Assembly (NCBI RefSeq): GCF_014645655.1
Contig: NZ_BMMD01000004.1
Location: 62,001 to 126,000 of the forward strand
Direction: 5' to 3'
From: Agromyces bauzanensis
Lineage (GTDB): Bacteria > Actinomycetota > Actinomycetes > Actinomycetales > Microbacteriaceae
Length of the DNA stretch: 64,000 bases
The position numbers were made by a program, and so were the translations under genes. This document shows positions 46,265 through 61,496 of the stretch, piece after piece (within the stretch, counting starts at the first letter, position 1; each line of letters opens with the position of its first letter). Below the pieces are notes generated by a model. That model had not been told where the DNA came from. It searched no databases and saw only the letters and a program-made list of their open reading frames with translations.

Positions 46265-47710
46265 ATGACAACCGCAACGACCAAGGCGCCAAAGCAGGTC
46301 GCGATCAACGACATCGGATCTGCTGACGATTTCCTCGCCGCGGTCGAGAAGACTTTGAAGTTCTTCAACGACGGCGACCTCATCGAGGGTACCGTCGTGA
46401 AGATCGACCGCGACGAGGTCCTCCTCGACGTCGGCTACAAGACCGAGGGCGTCATCCCCTCGCGTGAGCTTTCCATCAAGCACGACATCGACCCCAGCGA
46501 GGTCGTCGGCGTCGGCGACACCGTCGAGGCGCTCGTCCTCCAGAAGGAGGACAAGGAAGGCCGCCTCATCCTGTCGAAGAAGCGCGCCCAGTACGAGCGC
46601 GCCTGGGGCGACGTGGAGAAGATCAAGGAAGCCGACGGCGTCGTGACCGGCACGGTGATCGAGGTCGTCAAGGGCGGCCTGATCGTCGACATCGGCCTCC
46701 GCGGCTTCCTGCCCGCCTCGCTCATCGAGCTCCGCCGCGTGCGCGACCTCACGCCGTACCTCGGCCAGGAGATCGAGGCGAAGATCCTCGAGCTCGACAA
46801 GAACCGCAACAACGTCGTGCTCTCGCGCCGCGCGCTCCTCGAGCAGACGCAGTCCGAGTCGCGTTCGACGTTCCTCGCGAACCTCCACCCGGGACAGATC
46901 CGCAAGGGTGTCATCTCGTCGATCGTCAACTTCGGTGCGTTCGTCGACCTGGGTGGCGTCGACGGTCTCGTCCACGTCTCCGAGCTCTCGTGGAAGCACA
47001 TCGAGCACGCCTCCGAGGTCGTCGAGGTCGGTCAGGAGGTCACCGTCGAGGTGCTCTCCGTCGAACTCGACCGCGAGCGCGTCTCGCTGTCGCTCAAGGC
47101 GACGCAGGAGGACCCGTGGCAGGTCTTCGCTCGCACCCACGCGATCGGTCAGGTCGCCCCGGGTAAGGTCACGAAGCTCGTTCCGTTCGGTGCGTTCGTC
47201 CGCGTGGCCGACGGCATCGAGGGCCTCGTGCACATCTCGGAGCTGTCGGGCAAGCACGTCGAGCTCGCAGAGCAGGTCGTGTCGGTCGGCGAGGAGGTCT
47301 TCGTCAAGGTCATCGACATCGATCTCGAGCGTCGCCGCATCTCGCTCTCGCTCAAGCAGGCCAACGAGGGAGTCGACCCGGAGGGCACCGAGTTCGACCC
47401 GGCGCTCTACGGCATGCTCACCGAGTACGACGAGCAGGGCAACTACAAGTACCCCGAGGGCTTCGACCCCGAGACCAACGAGTGGCGCGAGGGCTTCGAG
47501 GCCCAGCGCGAGAAGTGGGAGCAGGACTACGCTGCCGCCCAGGCTCGCTGGGAGGCGCACAAGAAGCAGGTCGCCCAGGCGAACGCAGCCGCGGTCGCCG
47601 ACGATTCGTTTCCGGCCGGTGCCTCGTTCTCGAGCGACTCGTCCGGCACGGGCACCCTTGCCGACGACGCGTCGCTCGCGGCGCTGCGTGAGAAGCTCTC
47701 GAGCAACTGA
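46265..47710 (+). CDS. rpsA: 30S ribosomal protein S1
   Basis: Binds mRNA on the 30S subunit. The 481-residue protein has four S1 (OB-fold) repeats, starting near residues 37 (GTVVKIDRDEVLLDVGYKT), 122 (GTVIEVVKGGLIVDIGLRG), 210 (GVISSIVNFGAFVDLGGVDG) and 295 (GKVTKLVPFGAFVRVADG). That is the short actinobacterial form, without the six repeats of E. coli. A C-terminal tail rich in Glu, Gln, Ala and Ser follows. ATG at 46265 with ACGGAG nine bases upstream; a longer frame upstream runs through the pseudogene and is not real. Confidence 0.97.
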   Translation: MTTATTKAPKQVAINDIGSADDFLAAVEKTLKFFNDGDLIEGTVVKIDRDEVLLDVGYKTEGVIPSRELSIKHDIDPSEVVGVGDTVEALVLQKEDKEGRLILSKKRAQYERAWGDVEKIKEADGVVTGTVIEVVKGGLIVDIGLRGFLPASLIELRRVRDLTPYLGQEIEAKILELDKNRNNVVLSRRALLEQTQSESRSTFLANLHPGQIRKGVISSIVNFGAFVDLGGVDGLVHVSELSWKHIEHASEVVEVGQEVTVEVLSVELDRERVSLSLKATQEDPWQVFARTHAIGQVAPGKVTKLVPFGAFVRVADGIEGLVHISELSGKHVELAEQVVSVGEEVFVKVIDIDLERRRISLSLKQANEGVDPEGTEFDPALYGMLTEYDEQGNYKYPEGFDPETNEWREGFEAQREKWEQDYAAAQARWEAHKKQVAQANAAAVADDSFPAGASFSSDSSGTGTLADDASLAALREKLSSN

Positions 47711-47734
47711 CGCGCGTACGATCCGCGAACCGGA

Positions 47735-47760
47735 AGGCCGGTCCCCTCGGGGGCCGGCCT
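47735..47760 (+). terminator. Bidirectional terminator hairpin between rpsA and the DUF4126 gene
   Basis: AGGCCGGTCCC pairs with GGGGCCGGCCT region (one G-T pair) around a four-base loop CTCG. It lies between convergent genes. A weak GTTT follows 6 bases later on the plus strand, so it is close to the T-poor terminators usual in actinobacteria. Confidence 0.75.
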
Positions 47761-47778
47761 CCCGGCGTTTCGAGCCGG

Positions 47779-48387
47779 CTACCCGGTAGTCGGCGGATGC
47801 CCCACTCGCACGCGGCGCGCGCGACGCCGTCGTACGAGCATGACCACGAGGATCGCCATGAGCACAACGGCGAGCAGCACGAGCACGGGTGCGAGCAGTG
47901 CGGCGAACGCGAGCGTGATGCTGCCGGCGTCCTCTGCCGCGCTCGCGACCGGAGCGCCGAGACCGCCGGTCGCGGCGCTGACGATCGGGCGCGCCGCGGC
48001 CTTGGCCAGGTGCATCCCGAGCGCGAGCACCACGCCGACCGCCACGGGCACCCACTGCTGCGTGGTGAAGAAGGTCTCGGGATCGGTCACGGCGACCGTC
48101 GAGGCGTCCACTCCCGACCCGAACGCGATGCCGCCAGCGGTCGGCCGGATGAAGGTCTGCACGACGTCGTTGACCGAGTCCAGCCCCGGGATCTTGTCGG
48201 CGACGAACTCGAGCACCAGCAGCACCGTGAGGATGAGCAGCACCCACTCGTTCGAGAGCCAGGCCCACGCCGGGGGCAGCTCGACGAGTCCCGTGAACCG
48301 GTCGAGGGCGCCGATCACGACGAGCGGGACCCACGCGTTGAGGCCGGCCGCGAGCGCCAGCCCGGTTCCGGTCAGCAGTTCGAGCAC
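47779..48387 (-). CDS. DUF4126-family membrane protein
   Basis: A 202-residue integral membrane protein. Hydrophobic stretches are visible at about residues 3-27 (LTGTGLALAAGLNAWVPLVVIG region), 45-64, 112-130 and 155-187, ending in a very basic tail (RRRRARRVRVGH). DUF4126 members have a GLNAxxP motif near the N-terminus, seen here. Function unknown. On the minus strand the GTG start has GGGAGG six bases upstream. Convergent with rpsA, divergent from coaE. Confidence 0.82.
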   Translation of the reverse strand: MLELLTGTGLALAAGLNAWVPLVVIGALDRFTGLVELPPAWAWLSNEWVLLILTVLLVLEFVADKIPGLDSVNDVVQTFIRPTAGGIAFGSGVDASTVAVTDPETFFTTQQWVPVAVGVVLALGMHLAKAAARPIVSAATGGLGAPVASAAEDAGSITLAFAALLAPVLVLLAVVLMAILVVMLVRRRRARRVRVGHPPTTG

Positions 48388-48434
48388 CTGACACCTCCCG
48401 GCCGCCTGCGGACTTCGGTCGACTTTCGCATGGA

Positions 48435-48440
48435 TATAGT
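48435..48440 (+). promoter_or_regulatory. -10 box of coaE (leaderless)
   Basis: TATAGT, the best consensus -10 in the window, six bases before the coaE GTG (48447). Confidence 0.65.
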
Positions 48441-48446
48441 GAGGGC

Positions 48447-49064
48447 GTGTATCTGATCGGCCTCACGGGCGGAATCGCCTCAGGCAAGTCCACCGTCGCG
48501 AGACGGCTCGTCGAGCACGGTGCGGTGCACATCGATGCCGATGAGCTTGCGCGTCGCGTCGTGGAGCCCGGCAAGCCCGCGCTCGCTCGGATCATCGAGG
48601 AGTTCGGCTCCGAGGTGCTCAGGCGCGACGGCACGCTCGACCGGGCGAAGCTCGGTGGGATCGTGTTCGGCGACGAGGCCGCACGCGCGAAGCTCAACGC
48701 GATCGTGCACCCGGCCGTCCGCGCGCTCACCGCGAAACTCATCGAGCGCGCCGTCGCCGAGGAACCCGATGCGGTGGTCGTGTACGACGTGCCGCTGCTC
48801 GTAGAGGCATCCGTACCCGATGACCTCCGGTTCGACCTCATCGTGGTGACGAATGCGCCCCGGCGCACCCAGGTGAAGCGCCTCGTCGAGGAGCGCGGAT
48901 TCGACCCCATCCAGGCCGAGGCCAGGGTGGACGCGCAGGTCGGCAACACGGAGCGCCTGGCTGTCGCCGACGTCGTGATCGACACCGACGGATCGATGGC
49001 GCACACCATGAGTCAGACCGACGCGCTGTGGCATCGGATCCGCCAGGAGCGCTCTCGGGCCTGA
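48447..49064 (+). CDS. coaE: Dephospho-CoA kinase
   Basis: Last step of coenzyme A synthesis. The 205-residue protein has the P-loop LTGGIASGKSTVARRL (about residues 5-20), HIDADELARRVVEPG and the lid region RRTQVKRLVEERGF. The length is that of a single kinase domain; the C-terminal GrpB-like extension of some actinobacterial CoaE proteins is absent. GTG start with no ribosome site, consistent with a leaderless transcript. Confidence 0.95.
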   Translation: MYLIGLTGGIASGKSTVARRLVEHGAVHIDADELARRVVEPGKPALARIIEEFGSEVLRRDGTLDRAKLGGIVFGDEAARAKLNAIVHPAVRALTAKLIERAVAEEPDAVVVYDVPLLVEASVPDDLRFDLIVVTNAPRRTQVKRLVEERGFDPIQAEARVDAQVGNTERLAVADVVIDTDGSMAHTMSQTDALWHRIRQERSRA

Positions 49065-49402
49065 ACCGCGATCGGCCGCACGCGGCGTGCCGGACGCCCC
49101 GGTCGCCCGGCCGCGGTCCGTCCCGCTGACCGTCGTCTCGCGCTCGTGTCGCCGCCTCGACGCGCAGCCGTGCGACCTCCTCGACCTCGACCGCGGTGAC
49201 GGGCGATCCGGTGACCGGGGCCGTCACCATGGCCCCGCTCGCGAGGATCCAGAGCCGTGACAACCCGGTTCAGAATTCAGGAGCGGTCCCGTGCGTGGAG
49301 AGGATCCTGCGATCAAGCGGCGGTTCTCGCGGCCGGCCCTCCGGACGGACGGTGCGCTCCCGTCCGGGCCCGATGTCGGCGGGCGAACCTACACTGGAAG
49401 GC
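49065..49402 (+). other. 338-base intergenic region between coaE and uvrB
   Basis: The longest gap in the window. It holds a GC-rich repeat-like inverted pair near the 3' end (CCGGACGG 49341-49348 with CCGTCCGG 49360-49367) and the uvrB -10 box. No LexA box, RNA gene or credible coding region is recognisable. The base composition drops locally around a GAATTC site near 49275, suggesting relaxed non-coding sequence. Confidence 0.6.
49390..49395 (+). promoter_or_regulatory. -10 box of uvrB (leaderless)
   Basis: TACACT, seven bases before the ATG at 49403. This geometry decides the start: upstream in-frame starts would lie before the promoter. Confidence 0.55.
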
Positions 49403-51469
<2,067 letters not shown>

Positions 51470-51533
51470 CGTGGATGCCGCGGGCCGACCGCCGCGGGCG
51501 GAGCGGGCCGGCACGAAACCGGCGGCCGGGGAA

Positions 51534-51549
51534 TCGAACGTATGTTCGC
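51534..51549 (+). promoter_or_regulatory. LexA (SOS) box upstream of uvrA
   Basis: TCGAACGTATGTTCGC matches the actinobacterial LexA operator TCGAAC-N4-GTTCGA in 11 of 12 fixed bases. It is centred about 63 bases upstream of the predicted uvrA transcription start, in the gap after uvrB. Confidence 0.85.
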
Positions 51550-51592
51550 TGAGAGCACGCGCCCTCACGGGGACCGTGTCGGTGGCCCTCTC

Positions 51593-51598
51593 TAGACT
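51593..51598 (+). promoter_or_regulatory. -10 box of uvrA (leaderless)
   Basis: TAGACT with six bases to the uvrA GTG at 51605; no Shine-Dalgarno. Confidence 0.65.
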
Positions 51599-51604
51599 CG
51601 TAGG

Positions 51605-54496
<2,892 letters not shown>

Positions 54497-54500
54497 GGCG

Positions 54501-56441
54501 ATGAGCACAGCATTGCCGAAGAACGAGGGCGTCCCGTATCGCCCCAAGGCGGCGGAGATCCCCACCGCGCCGGGCGTCTACCGTTTCCGCGATGCCGAGC
54601 GACGCGTGCTCTACGTCGGCAAGGCGAAGAACCTGCGCGCGCGACTGTCGAACTACTTCGCGCCGCTGCACACCTTGCAGGAGCGCACGCGCCGCATGGT
54701 CACGAGCGCCGCGTCCGTCGAGTGGACCGTCGTCCGCACCGACGTCGAGGCGCTGAACCTCGAGATCACGTGGATCAACGAGCTGAAGCCCCCGTTCAAC
54801 GTGCGGTTCAAGGACGACAAGTCCTACCCGTACCTCGTGGTGACGCTCGCCGACGAGGCGCCGCGCGCCATGGTGTCGCGCAAGCGGGGAATCCCAGGTG
54901 CCCGGTACTTCGGCCCGTATCCGAAGGTCTGGGCCGTGAACGAGACCCTCGACCTCCTCATCAAGCTGTTCCCGATCCGCACGTGCAAGGACAGCGACTA
55001 CCGACGGGCGATGGCGTCGGGCAAGCCCTGTTTCGCCGGCCAGATCGGCCGCTGCTTCGGCCCGTGCTCGGGCCGGGTCACGATCGAGGAGCATCGCGCG
55101 AACGTCGACCGGTTCGTGGCCTTCATGCAGAACCAGGACCCGCGCATCCTGGACGACCTCGAGCACGAGATGCGCTCCGCGGCCGCGGTGCAGGACTACG
55201 AGACCGCGGCGCGGCGGCGCGACCAGCTGCAGGCCGCGCGGGCGTTCTTCGAGAAGAGCGCCATGGTGCTCGGCGACCGAGTCGACATCGACGTCTTCGG
55301 CGTGGAGCACGACGAGCTCGCCGCGGCGGTGCAGTTGTTCATCGTGCGGAGCGGCCGGGTTCGGGGGGTGCGCACGTGGACGGTCGACAAGGAACTCGAC
55401 GTCCCGCTCGGCGAGCTCGTCGACTCGGTCGTGCAGAACGCGTACGTCGACGGGCTCAACCCGGCGCGCGAGGTCATCGTGCCCGAACTCCCCGACGACG
55501 CCGAGGCGCTCGAGACGTGGCTGGCGACGCTCGCCGGCCGCAAGGTGCGGCTCCGCGCTGCGCAGCGCGGTGACAAGGCGGCGCTGCTGCAGACCGCGAC
55601 CCAGAACGCCAGGCAGTCGCTCATGCTCTACAAGACGCGGCGCAGCGCCGATTTCACGACGCGCTCGCGCGCCCTGGAGGACATCCAGGAGGCGCTCGGC
55701 ATGGCCGACGCGCCGCTGCGCATCGAGTGCTTCGATGTGTCGCACCTGAGCGGCACCAACATCGTCGCCTCGATGGTCGTGTTCGAAGACGGACTGCCCC
55801 GCAAAGACGAGTACCGGCGCTTCACGATCCCGAACTCGAACGACGACACCGACTCGATCCACCAGGTGCTGACGCGGCGGCTCGCCTACCTTGCGCCGGG
55901 TCCGACCGTCGACCCGCCGTCGGCGGCCGGCGACACGGCGGCGGGCACCGACGACGCCCCCGCGGCGTCCGAGCGACGCAGGAAGTTCGCCTATCGCCCG
56001 AACCTCCTCGTGGTCGACGGCGGCCAGCCCCAGGTGGCCGCGGCCGCCCGCGCCCTCGAGGAGTCGGGGGTCGAGGGCATCTACCTCTGCGGCATCGCAA
56101 AGCGGCTCGAGGAGATCTGGACCCCCGACGCCGACTTCCCGGTGATCCTGCCGCGCAACAGCGACGCGCTCTTCCTGTTCCAGCGCGTGCGCGACGAGGC
56201 GCACCGGTTCGCGATCACGCACCAGCGCCAGCGGCGCAAGCGCGACATCGGCACCCTCCTCTCCGAGATCCCCGGCCTCGGTCCGGCGCGCGTGAAGGAG
56301 CTGCTCCGCCATTTCGGATCCGTGTCGCGGCTGCGCGCGGCCACCGAGTCCGAGATCGGCGAGGTCAAGGGCATCGGGCCGACGCTCGCGGCCACCGTGC
56401 ACGGGCACCTGCGCGCCGACGGCGTGTCGGCGCCCCGGTAG
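54501..56441 (+). CDS. uvrC: Excinuclease ABC subunit C
   Basis: Dual-incision nuclease of excision repair. The 646-residue protein has the N-terminal GIY-YIG nuclease ([26 protein letters not shown], split here as PGVYRFRD and [13 protein letters not shown], residues 17-44), a UVR domain near residue 215 ([19 protein letters not shown]), an RNase H-like nuclease domain ([19 protein letters not shown]) and C-terminal helix-hairpin-helix repeats ([14 protein letters not shown]). An Ala/Pro/Asp-rich linker of about 25 residues interrupts the RNase H domain near residue 475. Its TAG stop is part of the rapZ -10 box. Confidence 0.96.
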   Translation: MSTALPKNEGVPYRPKAAEIPTAPGVYRFRDAERRVLYVGKAKNLRARLSNYFAPLHTLQERTRRMVTSAASVEWTVVRTDVEALNLEITWINELKPPFNVRFKDDKSYPYLVVTLADEAPRAMVSRKRGIPGARYFGPYPKVWAVNETLDLLIKLFPIRTCKDSDYRRAMASGKPCFAGQIGRCFGPCSGRVTIEEHRANVDRFVAFMQNQDPRILDDLEHEMRSAAAVQDYETAARRRDQLQAARAFFEKSAMVLGDRVDIDVFGVEHDELAAAVQLFIVRSGRVRGVRTWTVDKELDVPLGELVDSVVQNAYVDGLNPAREVIVPELPDDAEALETWLATLAGRKVRLRAAQRGDKAALLQTATQNARQSLMLYKTRRSADFTTRSRALEDIQEALGMADAPLRIECFDVSHLSGTNIVASMVVFEDGLPRKDEYRRFTIPNSNDDTDSIHQVLTRRLAYLAPGPTVDPPSAAGDTAAGTDDAPAASERRRKFAYRPNLLVVDGGQPQVAAAARALEESGVEGIYLCGIAKRLEEIWTPDADFPVILPRNSDALFLFQRVRDEAHRFAITHQRQRRKRDIGTLLSEIPGLGPARVKELLRHFGSVSRLRAATESEIGEVKGIGPTLAATVHGHLRADGVSAPR

Positions 56442-56444
56442 GCT
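56439..56444 (+). promoter_or_regulatory. -10 box of rapZ, overlapping the uvrC stop codon
   Basis: TAGGCT whose TAG is the uvrC stop. Transcription would start near 56451, three bases inside the longest possible rapZ frame, which argues for the later ATG. Confidence 0.5.
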
Positions 56445-56477
56445 GGAGTGTCGACGCGCGGAAGGGGGCCCGAGACG

Positions 56478-57356
56478 ATGGCAGCCGGGGCTGAGCAGCA
56501 ACAGGAGGTGCTGATCGTCACCGGGATGTCGGGGGCGGGCCGCTCGACCGTCGGCAACGCCCTCGAGGACCTCGACTGGTACGTGGTCGACAACCTGCCG
56601 CCGCAGATGCTCCGCCCGCTCGTCGAACTCGTGGAGCGCGCGGGCACCTCGCTGCCGCGCATCGCCGCGGTCGTGGACGTGCGTGGTCGTGACTTCTTCT
56701 CGGAACTGCAGGAGATCATCCAAGCGCTCCGCACCGGTACCAACGTTCGGGTCGTCTTCCTCGATGCCACGGACGCGGTCCTCGTGCGCCGGTTCGAGTC
56801 GGTGCGTCGTCCGCACCCGCTGCAGGGGAACGGCACCATCCTCGACGGCATCGAGGCCGAGCGGATCCGCCTCGCGGAGCTCCGCGAGTCGAGCGACATG
56901 GTCATCGACACGTCCGACCTCAACATCCACCAACTCGCGACGCTCATCACCGAGACGTTCGCGGAGGAGGGGCGGGCCGGGCTCCAGGTGACCATCCTGA
57001 GCTTCGGCTTCAAGTACGGCCTGCCGGCCGACGCCGACCTCGTCGCCGACGCGCGATTCCTGCCGAACCCGTTCTGGATCCCCGAGCTCAGGCACCTGAG
57101 CGGCGAGGATGCCGCCGTGTCCGAGTACGTCCTGAGCCAGCCGGGAGCACACGAGTTCATCGACGCGTACGCGGCGGCGCTCGCGCCGGTGCTCGCGGGA
57201 TACCAGCGTGAGAACAAGCGGCATGCGACGATCGCGATCGGCTGCACGGGTGGCAAGCACCGTTCGGTGGCGATCGTGCGGGAACTCGCGGAGCGGCTCG
57301 AGCAGCTGCCGGGCGTCGTGGTGAGCGTGAAGCACCGTGATCGGGGCCGGGAATGA
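56478..57356 (+). CDS. rapZ: RNase adapter protein RapZ (YvcJ-family nucleotide-binding protein)
   Basis: P-loop protein of the RapZ/YvcJ family, with roles in small-RNA turnover in E. coli and nucleotide or cell-wall signalling in others; the actinobacterial role is unclear. From ATG 56478 it has 292 residues with Walker A GMSGAGRS (16-23), [11 protein letters not shown], the Walker B-like VVFLDATD and the C-terminal domain ending [16 protein letters not shown] prefer this ATG because GAAGGGGG lies nine bases upstream and the predicted transcription start (56451) excludes the GTG at 56448. whiA follows after 51 bases, without the yvcK gene usually found between them. Confidence 0.93.
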   Translation: MAAGAEQQQEVLIVTGMSGAGRSTVGNALEDLDWYVVDNLPPQMLRPLVELVERAGTSLPRIAAVVDVRGRDFFSELQEIIQALRTGTNVRVVFLDATDAVLVRRFESVRRPHPLQGNGTILDGIEAERIRLAELRESSDMVIDTSDLNIHQLATLITETFAEEGRAGLQVTILSFGFKYGLPADADLVADARFLPNPFWIPELRHLSGEDAAVSEYVLSQPGAHEFIDAYAAALAPVLAGYQRENKRHATIAIGCTGGKHRSVAIVRELAERLEQLPGVVVSVKHRDRGRE

Positions 57357-57407
57357 TCGGTTCGAGCCCCGACGACCTGACGCGATCGACGAAGGAGAGG
57401 GTGTGAC

Positions 57408-58388
57408 GTGGCGCTGACGGGCGACGTGAAGGAGGAGCTCGCGCGGGTCGAGGTGTCCAAGACGAGCGTTCGGGCGGCCGAGCTCGCCTCGGTGCTCAGG
57501 TTCGCAGGCGGGTTGCACATCATCTCGGGGCGCATCGCCATCGAGGCCGAGCTCGACTCGCCGACCATCGCCCGGCGCGTGACGCGCGACCTCGGCGAGC
57601 TGTACGGCGTGCGACCGGATGTCTCGGTGATCTCGCCGTCGGGGATCCGCCGGTCGAACCAGTACCTCGTGCGCGTGCTCGACGGCGGCGAGACGCTCGC
57701 GCGGCAGACGGGCCTGCTCGATGCACGCCGGCGCCCGGTGCGGGGCCTGCCGAACAAGCTCACCACCGGCTCCCGCGATGACGTCGCCGCGGTGTGGCGG
57801 GGCGCGTTCCTCGCACACGGCAGCCTCACCGATCCGGGCCGTTCCGCGGCCCTCGAGGTCACGTGCCCGGGCAACGAGACGGCGATGGCACTCGTCGGCG
57901 CCGCCGGCCGACTCGGCATCTCGGCGAAGGCCCGCGAGGTGCGCGGCGTGCACCGCGTCGTCATCCGCGACGGCGAGGCGATCAGCGCGATGCTCGCACT
58001 CATGGGCGCCACCGAGACGGTGCGCAACTGGGAGGAGCTGCGCCAGCGACGCGAGGTGCGGGCCACCGCCAACCGCCTCGTCAACTTCGACGACGCCAAT
58101 CTCCGCCGTTCCGCGCAGGCCGCCGTCGCGGCGTGCGCGCGCGTCGAACGCGCGATGGAGCTCCTCGGCGACGACATCCCCGAGCACCTGCGCTACGCCG
58201 GCGAACTCCGCCTCGCGCACCGCGATTCGAGCCTCGACGAGCTCGGCCACCACGCTGACCCGCCCATGACGAAGGACGCCGTCGCCGGGCGCATCCGCCG
58301 CCTGCTCGCGATGGCCGACAGGCGTGCGGTCGAGCTGGGCGTACCCGGCACTGAGGCCAGCCTGCCGCCCGACCTCGACGACGTCTGA
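57408..58388 (+). CDS. whiA: DNA-binding protein WhiA
   Basis: Sporulation and cell-division regulator in Streptomyces, conserved across Gram-positives. The 326-residue protein has an N-terminal LAGLIDADG-like homing-endonuclease fold without catalytic residues ([30 protein letters not shown]) and a C-terminal helix-turn-helix domain ([19 protein letters not shown]). GTG start with GAAGGAGAGG seven to ten bases upstream. In non-sporulating actinobacteria it probably controls division genes; targets cannot be read here. Confidence 0.95.
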   Translation: MALTGDVKEELARVEVSKTSVRAAELASVLRFAGGLHIISGRIAIEAELDSPTIARRVTRDLGELYGVRPDVSVISPSGIRRSNQYLVRVLDGGETLARQTGLLDARRRPVRGLPNKLTTGSRDDVAAVWRGAFLAHGSLTDPGRSAALEVTCPGNETAMALVGAAGRLGISAKAREVRGVHRVVIRDGEAISAMLALMGATETVRNWEELRQRREVRATANRLVNFDDANLRRSAQAAVAACARVERAMELLGDDIPEHLRYAGELRLAHRDSSLDELGHHADPPMTKDAVAGRIRRLLAMADRRAVELGVPGTEASLPPDLDDV

Positions 58389-58405
58389 CCAGGGGCTGCG
58401 CGCAC

Positions 58406-58425
58406 GCGGATGCCGTGGCATCCGC
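58406..58425 (+). terminator. Probable terminator hairpin after whiA
   Basis: GCGGATGCC and GGCATCCGC form a near-perfect palindrome 18 bases after the whiA stop (8-bp stem, CGTG loop). No T-run follows, as for other hairpins here. It is also the window's clearest intergenic copy of the recurrent GGATGCC/GGCATCC word. Confidence 0.5.
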
Positions 58426-58474
58426 TGTTCGTCGTGGGCCGCGTCAACCCCGGTCGTCGTTCCCGGCCCGGGCA

Positions 58475-58480
58475 TAGACT
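58475..58480 (+). promoter_or_regulatory. -10 box of sodA
   Basis: TAGACT; transcription near 58487 gives a leader of about 59 nt with AAGGAG at 58535-58540. Confidence 0.55.
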
Positions 58481-58501
58481 CGAGGATGCAGCCGCGGAAC
58501 G

Positions 58502-58526
58502 CCGGGCAGGAGCCCGGAATGCCCGG
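58502..58526 (+). promoter_or_regulatory. Two alternative hairpins in the sodA leader
   Basis: CCGGGC (58502-58507) can pair with GCCCGG (58512-58517, loop AGGA). One base longer, CCGGGCA (58502-58508) can pair with TGCCCGG (58520-58526). The two structures share the 5' strand and exclude each other. They end eight bases before the ribosome site. Confidence 0.4.
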
Positions 58527-58545
58527 TATCTGACAAGGAGAAGCA

Positions 58546-59172
58546 ATGGCCGACTACACCCTCCCGGATCTGCCCTACGACTACTCGGCGCTCCAGCCCG
58601 CGATCAGCGGCACGATCATGGAACTGCACCACTCGAAGCACCACCAGGCGTACGTGACCGGCGCGAACACCGCCCTCGAGCAGCTCGCCGAGGCGCGCGA
58701 CTCGGGCAACCTCGCCAACGTCAACAAGCTCGAGAAGGACCTCGCGTTCAACCTCGGCGGCCACGTCAACCACTCGATCTTCTGGACCAACCTCTCGCCC
58801 GACGGCGGCGACAAGCCCACCGGCGACCTCTCGTCGGCGATCGAAGACCAGTTCGGGTCGTTCGACAAGTTCCAGGCGCACTTCACGGCGACCGCGCTCG
58901 GCGTGCAGGGCTCGGGATGGGCCGTGCTCGCCTGGGACTCGATCGGGCAGCGCCTCCTCGTCGTCCAGTTCTTCGACCAGCAGGCGAACATGCCGGCGGG
59001 CATCGTGCCGCTCCTCATGCTCGACGTGTGGGAGCACGCGTACTACCTCGATTACAAGAACGTCCGCGCCGATTACGTGAAGGCGTTCTGGAGCATCGCG
59101 AACTGGGAGAACGTCCAGCAGCGCCTCACGACCGCGCGCGAGAAGACCTCAGGGCTGCTGCTACTGTCATAG
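58546..59172 (+). CDS. sodA: Superoxide dismutase (Fe/Mn family)
   Basis: Dismutates superoxide in the cytoplasm; no signal peptide. The 208-residue protein has the four metal ligands: His28 in MELHHSKHH, His in [10 protein letters not shown] (about residue 76), and Asp and His in [13 protein letters not shown] (about residues 160-164). The stretch [23 protein letters not shown] resembles the mycobacterial SodA type; I split the family between Fe and Mn only weakly, so metal choice is open. ATG with AAGGAG five bases upstream. Confidence 0.95.
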   Translation: MADYTLPDLPYDYSALQPAISGTIMELHHSKHHQAYVTGANTALEQLAEARDSGNLANVNKLEKDLAFNLGGHVNHSIFWTNLSPDGGDKPTGDLSSAIEDQFGSFDKFQAHFTATALGVQGSGWAVLAWDSIGQRLLVVQFFDQQANMPAGIVPLLMLDVWEHAYYLDYKNVRADYVKAFWSIANWENVQQRLTTAREKTSGLLLLS

Positions 59173-60270
<1,098 letters not shown>

Positions 60271-60281
60271 AACGAGTGAAT

Positions 60282-61496
60282 GTGACCCTGCGAACGATCG
60301 AGTCCCTCGGTCCGCTCGCCGGCAGGCGCGTCGTCGTCCGTTGCGACCTCAATGTCCCTCTGCAGGGCGAGGTCATCACGGACGACGGGCGTGTGCGGGC
60401 GTCGGTGCCGACCATCCGGGCCCTCACGGGCGGGCGGGCCCGCGTGATCGTGGTCTCCCATCTGGGCCGCCCCGAAGGCGCGCCCGACCCGAAGTACAGC
60501 CTCGCACCCGTGGCGAGCCGCCTCGGCGAGCTGCTCGACGCCCCCGTCGCCTTCGCGACCGACACGGTCGGTGCGGATGCCGCGGCCAAGGTCGCCGCGC
60601 TCGGCGACGGCGAGGTGCTCGTGCTCGAGAACCTCCGCTTCAACCCGGGGGAGACCTCGAAGAACGAGGCCGAGCGCACGGCGTTCGCGGGCGAGCTGGC
60701 AGGCTTCGCCGACGCGGTCGTCTCCGACGGATTCGGCGTGGTGCATCGCAAGCAGGCGAGCGTGTACGAGCTCGAGGAACTCCGGCCCAGCGCGGCAGGG
60801 CTCCTCATCGCCTCGGAGCTCGACGTGCTCGACCGGCTCACGGAGTCGCCCGAGCGGCCGTACACGGTCGTGCTCGGGGGGTCGAAGGTGTCGGACAAGC
60901 TCGGCGTGATCGCGCACCTCCTGCCCCGCGTCGACACGCTGCTGATCGGCGGCGGCATGCTGTTCACATTCTTCGCCGCCCGGGGCCACAAGGTGGCGTC
61001 GAGCCTCCTCGAGGCCGACCAGATCGACACCGTGAAGGGCTACCTCGCCCAGGCGGAGGAGCGCGGCGTGTCGATCGTGCTGCCGACCGACGTGGTCGTC
61101 GCCGCCTCGTTCTCGGCCGACGCCGAGCATGTCGTCGCGCCGGCCGACGCCATCGAGGACACGCCGTTCGGGACATCCGGACTCGGCCTGGACATCGGCC
61201 CCGCGACGGCGGCCGCGTTCGCCGCCCGCATCCGCGAGTCGAAGACGGTCTTCTGGAACGGTCCCATGGGGGTGTTCGAGCTCGCACCGTTCGCCGAAGG
61301 CACGCGTGTGGTGGCCGAGGCGCTCACGGAGGTCGACGGGCTCAGCGTCGTCGGCGGCGGCGACTCCGCTGCGGCCGTTCGACAGCTCGGCTTCCCCGAC
61401 AAGGCATTCGGACACATCTCGACGGGCGGAGGCGCGAGCCTCGAGTTCCTCGAGGGCAAGAAGCTCCCCGGACTGGAGGTCCTCGGATGGCAGTGA
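60282..61496 (+). CDS. pgk: Phosphoglycerate kinase
   Basis: Makes ATP from 1,3-bisphosphoglycerate. The 404-residue protein has VVVRCDLNVPLQG (substrate basic patch), SHLGRPEGAPDPKYSL, LENLRFNPGE, VLGGSKVSDKLGV, LLIGGGMLFTF and the C-terminal GGGDSAAAVRQLG. I take the GTG at 60282 (MTLRTIESLG), which matches the family N-terminus; the GTG at 60276 adds two residues and cannot be excluded. 11 bases separate it from gap. Its stop lies inside tpiA. Confidence 0.96.
   Translation: MTLRTIESLGPLAGRRVVVRCDLNVPLQGEVITDDGRVRASVPTIRALTGGRARVIVVSHLGRPEGAPDPKYSLAPVASRLGELLDAPVAFATDTVGADAAAKVAALGDGEVLVLENLRFNPGETSKNEAERTAFAGELAGFADAVVSDGFGVVHRKQASVYELEELRPSAAGLLIASELDVLDRLTESPERPYTVVLGGSKVSDKLGVIAHLLPRVDTLLIGGGMLFTFFAARGHKVASSLLEADQIDTVKGYLAQAEERGVSIVLPTDVVVAASFSADAEHVVAPADAIEDTPFGTSGLGLDIGPATAAAFAARIRESKTVFWNGPMGVFELAPFAEGTRVVAEALTEVDGLSVVGGGDSAAAVRQLGFPDKAFGHISTGGGASLEFLEGKKLPGLEVLGWQ

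Noticed and set aside
48838-49263. 141-codon minus-strand frame covering the coaE-uvrB gap
   Set aside because: The part in the gap (starting [10 protein letters not shown]) is not recognisable and the remainder overlaps coaE; no ribosome site or -10 box precedes it.
49382-49398. Possible LexA box at GCGAACCTACACTGGA before uvrB
   Set aside because: Only the left half resembles TCGAAC; the right half differs at three of six bases and overlaps the -10 box by chance.
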